NCBI RefSeq assembly: GCF_017940815.1
Contig: NZ_JAGAXX010000085.1
Location: 1 to 40,292 of the forward strand
DNA from: Methanobrevibacter sp.
GTDB lineage: Archaea; Methanobacteriota; Methanobacteria; Methanobacteriales; Methanobacteriaceae
DNA: 40,292 nucleotides
Direction of reading: 5' to 3'
A model generated the notes under the pieces. That model was not told the DNA's origin and ran no database searches. It worked only from the letters and a program-made list of their open reading frames with translations. Below are positions 23,911-35,900 of this stretch, piece after piece; the stretch's first letter is position 1; each line of letters begins with the position of its first letter. A program made the position numbers and the translations under genes.

Positions 23911-26900
23911 ATGTCTAATAATGAAACTAAAATCGTTTTAGCTGATGAGGATTTATGCATGCTGAGTGAAGCTCAAATTGATGTTTATATGGATGAAACA
24001 AACAACAATGAATGCACCATATATAATAATCCTTATAAAATAAATTTGAATGGAAAATATTCTGTAATTGAAATTAAAAATGCCATCTGCAGGTTATCTG
24101 AAATTTTTCCAGTTTTATCTGCACGTATTGTAGTTGATGGGGAAAAGGTCTCTTTTGCTTTTGATGCAGATTTTCCAGTAATTGAAGGGACTGCTGCTGA
24201 TGCAAAGTCCTTTGTGGTTCCATTTAACTTGGAAAAAAACTTATCTAAATTTTTGATTGTTGAAGATAATGATTCCAAGTTGTTATATGTCGATTTGCAT
24301 CAATTGATTTTTGATTGCAGGTCACTAAACATTCTATTAGATGCATTGGTATCTGTTTTGGATGGAGATGATTGCGATTTTGTCGATGATGGTGCCTTAA
24401 GACGAATTGCCCTTGAAAATACAATAATCGATTCAGCTTATAAAAATGATGCCGGAATCTTTTATGAATCCATGTTATGTGATCGGGAAGAGGTTTATGA
24501 ATTATTGCCTTCCATTAAAACAGATTCTGATGAATATTTCAGATATGTGTCCTCATTTGACATGGATTTTAATAATCTAGACTCATTTTTGCAAAATAAT
24601 TCAATTTCCCGTAATCAATTTTTCACAAGTGTTTTTGCTTATAATTTGTCAAGGTTTACAGGTTCCTCAAAGGTACTGTTTAATCTTGTTGAAGATGTTA
24701 GAGGCCAAATTGATTCTCCAAATGCGGTTGGAATGTTGTCTAACACTTTGCCTCTCTTATTTGACTGTAAAAATCAAAATGTAAATTCATATTTAAAATA
24801 TTCTGCTAATTTAATTGATGCGGCTAATGACTTTGCTTTATATCCATTCCAAATTTTAAAAGAGGAATACGGTTTAAATTCAGATATTTTATTCCAATAT
24901 GTTGCAAATGATTTTGATGTCGAGGAATTAAGACATGACATTCCTTTTGATTTATCATTTTATATTTCCTGTGAGGATGCTGTTGAAATAAAGGTTCTAT
25001 ATTCAGATAAATATTCAAAAGATTTCATTGAACATTTTGCAGATTCATTCATGGCTATTGCGAATTCCATGATGAAAGTTAATGAATTATTGGACATTGA
25101 TTATGTCTCCTCATCAGATTTGGAAATTCTGGATGACGTTAATAAGACAGAACAGGATTTAGGTTATGAAGATATTTTAGATGCATTTAATGATAATCTG
25201 GACAAAACTCCAAATAATATCCTTGTTTCATTTATGGATAAGTCCTATACCTATTCCGAGGGGGCTTTTATTGCGAATAAGATTGCTAAACGATTGTTGG
25301 AGTTGGGTGTTGAAGCACAGGATAATGTTGCCTTTTTAACTGAGCGTTCTGAGTGTTATATGTTCAGTGTTTTAGGTATTCTTTCTGTGGGTGCGGTTTA
25401 TGTGCCGTTGGATGATAAGCATCCTGATAATCGTCTGCAGTTTATTTTGCAGGATACAGAATCTAAGGTGGTCATTGTTAGTGATGGAACTTATGAGCGT
25501 GCAAAAGAGTTAGTTAATAATTCAATTGTTTTTAATATATCCGATATTGTTAAAGATGAGAGGGGGTCATTGTCTAGCTTGCCTGTGACTTATAATGATT
25601 TGGGTTGTATATTATACACCAGTGGTACTACAGGCATGCCTAAAGGTGTTAAAGTTCCAAGAATCGCTCTTGTTAACCTGTCCTCATATTATGTTAGAAA
25701 TTATGCTTTGACCAGTGATGATGTTTTCGGGTTATATTCATCTATTGGTTTTGATGCTGCATGTAAAGCAATCTTTGCTGCCATTTATGCGGGATCTTGC
25801 TTGGATGTCATTCCAAATGATGTTAAATTAGATATTAATGCACTGAATAATCACTTTAAAACTCAGGGAATAAATCATGTTGACATCACCACACAAGTCG
25901 CCAAGTTATTGGTTTCTCAAATAGAGGATATTCCATTGGATGTCTTATTCACTGGTGGTGAAAAATTAGGTGAATTTGATGAGGAGGTTAACTGTCGTTT
26001 TGTAGATGGGTATGGACCTACTGAAGCATATGTTGAAATTTCAACTGTTGATGTATTGGGAAGAATTGATCCATCATCTATTGGTCATTTGGTTGACAAT
26101 ATGAAGGCATATATCTTGGATGATGAGGGAAGACGTGTTCCAGTGGGTGCGGTTGGTGAATTATACCTGTCAGGTTATCAGGTTGCCGATGGCTATTTAA
26201 ACCGTGATGAGGAAACAGAAAAGGTATTTTTAGACAATAACTTTTTGGATGATGAAAATTACGCTACATTATATCGTACAGGAGACATTGTGCGCTTATT
26301 GCCTGATGGCACTTTGGGTATTGTGGGCCGTCGTGACAGTCAGGTTAAAATCAGGGGAAACCGTGTGGAATTGTCTGAAATTGAATCAGTAATCCGTGAA
26401 GTTGACCATGTTGAGGATTTAACTCTCCAGACAGTTAAGCGTGGCACCAACAACGAACTTGTGGCATACGTTGTTTCAAGTCTTGAAAATGACGATGTCG
26501 TAGCCGATTCCATTTGCGATTATGTTCGTGAACGTAAACCTGAATATATGGTTCCTTCATTTGTAATCTGTTTGGATGAGATTCCTTTGAATGTTAACAG
26601 TAAAGTTGATAAGAGAGCCTTGCCTGAAGTCGATGTAAAAGGATTACGTGCAGAATATGTCGCACCTACCACTGAAATTGAAAAACAAATAGTCAGTGCA
26701 TTTGAAAAAGTTTTTAATCAGGAAAGAATTGGTATTTACGATGACTTTGTTCGCCTTGGAGGGGATTCGTTATCTGCAATTAAATTGTTGTATTATATTG
26801 ATGAGTATAATCTCTCTGCAGCAAATATTTTAAGTTTACGCACTCCTAAGTCAATTTCTGAAAGTGTTAATGTAACTACTTTTGATTTGGATACATATTC

Positions 26901-29900
26901 ATTGGAAAGTGGATGTCCTTTAAACGAACCTCAACTAAATGTTTATTTGGATATCATGGCAAATGACAAGTCAGACTCTTATATTATTCCAGTAAAGGTT
27001 CATGTTCCTAAAGATTACTCTTTAAAAGAAATAACTGATGCATTAGATGAGATGTTTAGGGTTCATCCTATCTTGAAGATGAGGATAAGTAAAGAGTTTG
27101 ATGTTCCTTATCTTGTCAAAGGAAACAAACCGGTCGTTTCATTCGAATCTAGTGATTTTGATAGGGATTCCATCCTTGAATTTATTAGTGAACCTTTCGA
27201 TTTAGAGGATTGCATGTGCAGATTCTTAATAGTTGAGGATGGAGATGGATATGATCTGTTTGCCGTTTTCCATCATTTGATTTTCGATGGCTTTTCAGTT
27301 CTTGTATTTGAGCCGGATTTATTTGATATTCTTAACGGCAAATCTTTGGATATGGATGATTCATTTTTAAAAGTATCTGCTTTTAGCAATCAGATAACTG
27401 AAACAGATGACTTTGACGAAGCTGCCTTGTTTTATAAGTCCATGTTGGCAGATGTTGATGAATCTGCTGTTTTATTAAGCAATGTTTCTCCGGATGGACC
27501 GGGAGATTATAATATTGATTTGAATGCTGATGTAAGTAAATTTTTAGAGAAATATAATGTTAGTGAGAATGTTTTATTCACGGGAGTGTTTGCTTATACA
27601 TTATCTAGGTTTGTAGGTGATGATAATGTATTTTTCAACATTGTAGAGAATGGTAGGGACAGGTTTAAAAACTTTAACTCCATAGGAATGTTTGTTAATA
27701 CGTTGCCGATAATGGTGGACTGTAAAAATCGTGATGTCGGATCTTTTTTAAATCACATGTCTGATGTGATTTACAATGTTATGGGTTACAATTATTATCC
27801 TTTCAGATTATTGGCTAATGATTATGATATAAATTCCGATATACTATTCCAATACAGGCCAGATTGGTTTGATGAAGGACAAGCTACATTCGTTGAGGAT
27901 ATTGATGATGAGATTGAGGAAAAGTTCATCGGTGAAATGGGAGACTCAGTAAGTGACTTGAGTGTTGTTGTCACTCAAAATTCTGATGACTATAACCTGG
28001 ACATATTGTATTCTGATAAATTTTCCAGAGAATTTATTGAACGTATTGCAGAGTCATTTAAATTAATTTTACATGATATTATTGATGCTGATGAGTTATC
28101 AGACATTAATTATATTTCATCTTCCGATTTAATGCTTTTAGATAGCTATAATGAAACTGATCGTCCTTTAGATTATGGGGACATTATGGATGCATTTAAT
28201 GATAATTTGTCTAAACATCCTGACAATAAGCTTGTTTCATGCATGGACAGGTCATATAGCTACGCTGAAGGTGCATTTATTGCGGATAAAATAGCTAAAC
28301 AGTTGATTGAGTTAGGTGTTGAAGCGCAGGATAATGTTGCATTTTTAACAGAACGTTCTGAGCATTACATGTTCAGTTCTTTAGGTATTGTGTCTCTTGG
28401 TGCGATTTGTGTTCCTTTAGATGTAAATCATCCAGATGAACGTTTGGAATTTATCTTAAATGACACTGATTCTAAGGTGATTATTGTCAGTGACGAGACT
28501 TATGAACGCGCTAAAAATTTATCCGATGTGGCTGTTTTAAATATTTCTGAAATGGTTTGGGGAGATATAGGAACTTTAGACTCATTACCTATTGTTTATG
28601 GTGACTTGGCTTGCATGTTGTATACCAGTGGCACTACTGGTGTCCCTAAGGGGGTTAAAATTACACGAAAATCCCTTTTAAATCTTTCACAGTTCTTTAG
28701 TGAAACTTATGACTTCACCAGTAATGATGTATATGCACTATATTCAAGCATTAGCTTCGATGCAGGTCCTCAAGCGGTTTTCCAATCAGTATATGCTGGG
28801 GCATGCTTGTCTATAGTTCCAGAGGACATTAAATTCAATATTCAAAAATTGAATGAATATTTCATTAGACAAAACGTTACCCATACCTTTGTTTCCACAC
28901 AAGTGGGTAAGATGTTCATGGAGCAAATAGACGATACGTCATTAAATGTATTGTCTGTTGGTGGTGAAAAATTAGGAAATGTAAAAAATCCTGAAAGATA
29001 TAGGCTGGTTGATGAATTCGGTCCGACTGAAGCATTTGCATTCATTTCCTCAATTGAAAATTCAGATAAGGTTGATGAGTCATCTATCGGATTCTTTAAT
29101 TATAACTCTAAGGAATATATTTTGGATGCTGAGGGCAGGCGTGTTCCTTTCGGAGCCGTTGGAGAATTATGCATATCCGGTTATCAGGTTGCGGACGGAT
29201 ATTTGAATCGTGACGAGGAAACAAATAAATCTTTCTTGGACAATCCGTTTGACAGTTCCGAGGGGCATGATGTCCTGTACCGTACAGGTGATTTGGTGCG
29301 CATGCTGCCTGATGGGTCTTTAGGTATTGTTGGCAGGATGGACGAACAGGTTAAAATCCGTGGAAACCGTGTTGAATTATCTGAAATCGAATCAGTGATT
29401 CGTGAACTTGATTATATTGATGATGTGACCGTTCAAACAATCAAACATGGGTCAAATAATGAACTGGTGTCCTATGTTGTGATATCCAAGTATATGGATG
29501 AAAATGTTCTCAGGGACGGTGTTTGTGATTATGTTTCTAAAAATAAACCTGATTTCATGATTCCTTCATATGTCATTAGATTGGATTCAATTCCTTTAAA
29601 TGTCAATGGTAAGGTTGATAAACACGCTTTGCCTAAAGTGGACCTCACTGCTATGCATGTTGAGTATGTTGCAGCAACAAATGAAACTGAGCAAATGATT
29701 ATCGATGCCTTTGAAAGTGTGTTTAATATAGAAAATATCGGTTTATTTGATGATTTCGTCCGTTTGGGTGGTGATTCAATTTCTGCTATCAGGGTTATCA
29801 CCATGCTTCAGAAAAATGGCGTTTCATGCACTGCAAGGGATATTTTAAATCATAAGACTCCTTATCTAATCGCTCAAAATCTCACAGAATTTGAAGAGGA

Positions 29901-32900
29901 CATATCTTTTGATCCTGTTGAAAGTCAAGTTGACTTATTGCCTATTCAAAGTTATTTCTTTAAGAATAATGATAAAAATGAGTTTTCACAACAGTTCATT
30001 CTGAAATCTAAAGTTAAATTGGACCCAAATGATTTGAAAAATGCATTTGATGAACTATCCAATATTCATGACATGTTGCGAGCTGTTTATAAATTTGATG
30101 ATGAGGGTAATCCGATTCAGGAAGTGTTACCGTTAAACACTAGTGTTTGTGAAGTTAATGAATTCTTCATTTCTGATTTGTCTGAATTTGATGGTCTTTT
30201 CATCAATTCTATTAAGTCATTGAATATTCATGACCACTTGGTTGATATCAGTCTTATTCACTATCGTGATGCGGATTATGTCCTATTTGTAATTCATCAT
30301 TTGATTATTGACGGTGTAAGTTGGAATATATTATTGGTTGACTTGACTTACATATATGCTCGTCTCATTAAAGGTGAGGAAATTGATCTTCCAAGGCCAT
30401 ATCCTTACAAAAATTGGGTTGAAGATGTTAAAAAATTGGTAGATAACATTTCCGAGGAGGAAAAGCAGCATTGGATTGAAGTAAATGAAATGCTGGATGA
30501 TTCAAACATTAAAGGGGAAAGTAATCTTTATGCATTCAATGTTGAAATTGATTTCAGCACAGATAATCTGTTGATGTTGTCTGAAGAGGAATATTGGGCT
30601 TTGGCAATTGCAAGAGCTTATAAAAAGACATATGGCGAGGATATAATATTCAATCGTGAATCTCATGGTCGTGACGATACAATATCCAATCTTAATAGAA
30701 CTATTGGATGGTTTACCAGCCAATACCCTGTCCCTGTTAATGTCAGTTCTGAAGATGATGGCATTTCATTGATTAATGATGTCTATGCTCTAAAAACTGC
30801 ATTTAAGGACATTAAAAATTTGGGTTTGAATTATGGTTCATTAATTTATACAACTGGTGAGTTGGAGTTCAAGAATTGTCCTGTTACTTTTAATTTCTTA
30901 AGTAATGAATTTGTATTCGACAATATGTTGTTTAGATCCATTAACACTTATTTGGATTCCAATGAAGAGCTAAGTGTAGATTTATATGAAGATGACTTTT
31001 ATGGAATTAGTATTAATGTTTCACAATCCGATGATGTGTACTTAGTGGCGGGGGTTTATGCAAAAGACACTTATATTGGAGACCAATACAGCACACTTGT
31101 TGAAAACATTAAAAATGAGTTAAAATTAATTGCAAACTACAAGTTTGAGGAAAATATTGCTTGTTGTTTATCTGAGCCTCAAATGGGTGTTTATTTGGAT
31201 GAAAAAGTAAATGATAAGGGTATTGCTTATTCAACTTCAACCGTTTTGGATTGTGACCTGAATAAATCTGTTGATGAAATTGAAAGTGCAATACGTTCAT
31301 TGATTGATAAGCATCCTATTCTAAAAGGACGTATTTTGGATAATAATGACTTGCCACTTTTAGTTTGTGATTCCAATCCTTTAATTGAAGTAGTTAATGA
31401 TGATGATACAAGCGGTTTAGTCAATCCTTTCAATTTGGAGGATTATTTGGCTCGTTTCTATATTGTGGACACTCCTGACCGCAAGGCAATATTCTTTGAT
31501 GTCCATCATATCATCAGTGATGCAACTACCATTTCAGTAATCATAAATGATTTAAATAATGCTTTAGAGGGCAAGATGGATGATAGTGTTGATTTAGGTT
31601 TTATTTACAGCAGTTATGACTTCTTTGATTCTAAATTCCAATCAAATTATGACTCTGCCCATGAATTCTTTGCAAATAATTTCGCTGAAATTGATGAGAT
31701 TCCAACCTTGATGCGAGATATTGACGGATCTGAGGGCAGTGTTGTTCTTCCTATTCGTGGCATCAAGGATAAATTAGAAGAGTTTGCTCATGAAAATGGA
31801 ATTACTGTAGGTAATTTATTGAATGCAGTATTCGCTTACACATATTCTCGTTTCACAGGCAGTGATAAGGTCTACTTTAACATAATGGAACATGGTCGTC
31901 ACGAGGATTATGTCCAGAATGCCGTGGGCATTTTTGTCAGAACAATTCCTTTGGTTATCGATTGCAGCAATGCGCCGATTGCGGAATATGTCAGCAATGT
32001 TTCCGATTTGGTTTTAGACTCCATGGCCAATAGTATTTATCCATTCAGGTTTTTGGCTAGTGAATTTAATTTAAACAATAACATATTCTTTGAATATAAC
32101 TCTGATTTAAATGACGTGTCATTTATAGGTGATGAAATAATCCTTTCAGATTATGCGATGGATACAGTTGGGGAATTCTCAGGTGTTGTAAACGATTTGG
32201 ATGACGGTTATGCAATCAGCATTGACCACTCAGATATGTATAGTCAGGAAACTGCTAAACGTTTTGCTTATGTATTCAAGGAGATTTTAACTCAAATAGT
32301 TGAAAAGACTGATTTAAAGGATATCGATTATGTTTCACAATTAGATGTGGATGTTTTAGACAGTTACAATGAAACAGACTGTCCTTTGGATTATGAAGAC
32401 ATTTTGGATGCATTTAATGACAATCTTGCCAAATATCCTGACAATAATCTTGTTTTATTTAAGGATAAATCTTATAGCTATTCTGAAGGGGCTTTTATTG
32501 CAGATAAGATTGCCAAAAAGTTATCCGAGTTAGGTGTTGGAGTGCAAGATAATGTCGCCTTTTTAACTGAACGTTCTGAGTGTTATATGTTCAGTGTTTT
32601 AGGTATTCTCTCTGCAGGTGCGGTTTATGTGCCGTTGGATGATAATCATCCTGATGATCGTTTGCAGTTTATTTTAGAGGATACTGGTTCTAAGGTCATT
32701 ATTGTTAGTGATGATACTTATGAACGTGCTAATAATTTATCAGATGCAGCCGTTTTAAATATTTCTGAGATATTAAAAGAGGATATTAGCAGTCTTGACG
32801 CATTGCCTGTTGTTTATGGTGATTTGGCATGCATGTTGTATACCAGTGGTACCACAGGTGTTCCTAAAGGAGTGAAAGTCACTAGAAAATCCGTTCTTAA

Positions 32901-35900
32901 TGTTTGTGAATCATACACCAAGGATTATGGTTTGGATAGTGATGATGTTTATTCATTGTTCTCTGGAATTGGTTTTGACGTAAGCAGCTTTGTTATCAGT
33001 GTTGTCATGCGTGCAGGTGCTTGTCTGGCTGTTGTTCCTGAGGAAATCAGATTGAACATGATGAAATTGAATGAGTATTTCATTAGCAATGATGTTTCTC
33101 ATGCTTTTATCACCACTCAGGTGGGTAAATTGTTCATGGAAACAGTTGATGAAACTTCATTGGATGTTTTACTTGTTGCAGGGGAGAAATTAGGTGAATT
33201 TGTAAGTCCTGATGATTATGAGTTGGTTGATGCATATGGTCCTACTGAAGCATTTGCATTTGTCACATCAATCAATAATTCCTCTAAATTGGATTACTCT
33301 TCTGTTGGTTTGTGTAACTGTAATGTGAAGGCTTATGTTCTTGATGATGAGTTCAGGAGAGTTCCTTTGGGTGCTGTTGGTGAACTGTACTTGTCCGGTT
33401 ATCAAGTTGCTGACGGTTATTTAAACCGTGAAGAAGAAACTCAAAAGGCATTCTTGGACAATCCCTATTCGGATGATGAAAATTATGCCACATTATACCG
33501 TACAGGGGATATGGTGCGCTTATTGCCTGATGGAACATTGGGAATTGTAGGTCGTCGTGACAGTCAGGTTAAAATCCGTGGAAACCGTGTGGAATTGTCT
33601 GAAATTGAATCAGTAATTCGTGAAGTTGGCCACGTTGAAGATGTGACTCTTCAAACCATCAAACAAGGTAGCAACAACGAACTTGTGGCGTACATTGTTT
33701 CCAGCATGAATGATGAAACTGGTGCTGAAGAGGATATTAAAAATCATGTTTTAAGCAATAAACCTGATTACATGGTGCCTTCATTTATCATTTTCTTAGA
33801 TGATATTCCTCTCAATGTCAATGGTAAAGTTGATAAGAGGGCTTTGCCTGAAGTAAATATGAGCAGTCTTCGTGCTGAATTTATCGCTCCTAAGACTAAA
33901 GAGGAAAAATTGGTTGTTGAATCATTTGAAAAGGTCTTTAATCAAACAAGAATAAGTTTAAATGATGATTTTGTTCAGTTAGGTGGTGATTCATTAACTG
34001 CTATTAAACTGCTTTCACATTTAGACGGTTACAATATTACTGCTGCGGAGATTTTAAGTTTACGCACTCCATTTGCAATTGCAGAAAGCATTAAGGAATT
34101 TGATTTCGACAGGGACATTTATTCCTTGGAGGGTGGTTGTCCTTTAAACGAATCTCAATTGAATGTTTATTTGGATATTATTGCTAACAGCAAAAAAGAT
34201 TCATTCCTTATTCCAATCAACATTCCTATTCCTGAAAAATATCCTGTGGAGGATGTTGTTGACGCTTTGGAAAAGATGATGATTGTACATCCAATTCTAG
34301 AGATGAGATTAAGTGATGAATTTGATGTTCCTTACCTTGTCAAGGGAAATGAACCATCAATTTCTGTTGAATCAGATGTCAGCGATGAATTTGGTCGTGA
34401 ATTTGTAACCAAGCCTTTTGATTTAGAGGACAGTTTGTGCAGATTCTTAATAGTTAAAAATGATGAAATTTATTACTTATTTGCTGTTTTCCATCATTTG
34501 ATATTTGATGGTTTGTCAGCTTCTGTATTTGAGCATGACTTGTTTGAAATCCTTGATGGAACATTCCTTGATTTCGATGATTCATTTTTAGAAGTGGCTG
34601 CATTCAATAATCAAATTTCACAAACCGATGAGTTCAATGATGCTGCATTGTTTTATGAATCCATGCTGGCGGACATTGATGAATCTGGTGTTTTATTGAA
34701 TAGCATCTGTCCTGATGGGCCGGGAGACTATAGTATTGACTTGGATGTGGACATAAGCAAATTTTTAGAAAAATATGATGTGAGTGAAAACTTATTGTTC
34801 ACCAGTGTCTTTGCTTATACATTGTCTCGTTTCATGGGCGATGATAAGGTCTTTTTCAATATTGTCGAGAATGGTAGGGACAGATTCAACAATTTCAATT
34901 CCATTGGAATGTTTGTAAACACTTTGCCAGTATTGGTTGACTGCAAAAATCAGGATATTGCTTCTTTCATAGAATACATGTCTGATGTGATTTATGGAGT
35001 AATCGGTTATAATTATTATCCGTTCAGACTATTGGCCAATGAATATGACATCAATTCTGACATTCTTTTCCAATTTAAGCCGGATTGGTTTATTAAGGAA
35101 GATGTGATGTTCAGTGAAAATGAATTCGATAAGAAAATTAGGGAGGGAATTGTGGATGGAATGGATGATTTCATCACTGATCTTGAAGTGGAAGTTGTCC
35201 AAAAAGGCGATGAGTATAGTTTAATGATATTCTATTCCAATAAGTTCTCTAGGGATTTCATTGAACATATTGGAGAATCCTTCAAATTAATATTGCATGA
35301 TTTCATTAATGTTGACAGGTTATCAGATATCAATTATACTTCTTCATCTGATTTGATGCTTTTAGACACTTTTAATGAAACAGAACATGACTTCAAATAT
35401 TCAGATATTCTGGATGCATTCAATGATAATCTTCTAAAATATGAAAACGAAACATTGGTCGGATATAAGAACAAGTCCTATACTCATGGTCAATCAGCAT
35501 TCATAGCCAATGAGATAGCTAATGAATTGTCCGATATGGGTATTGTCCATAAGGATTTCGTTTCCCTGTTTGTGCCTCGTTCAGAACTGTTCCTGTTGAC
35601 AAGTCTTGGTGTATTGGCAATGGGTGGAGCTTATGTTCCTATTGAAACAACATATCCTGATGAGCGTATAATTCTGATGCTAACTGATTCCCAATCTAAA
35701 GCAGTAATTGTTAATGATGCATCTGAAGAAAAAATTACCAGGATAATCATGGAGAATAATCTAAACATTGATGTTTTAAACATTTCTCCTATATTTTATG
35801 GTAGTATTGGCAGTTTAAATCATTTGGACACTGTTGATGTTGATGAGGATGACGTTGCATGTGTATTATACACAAGCGGTACAACTGGAACTCCTAAGGG

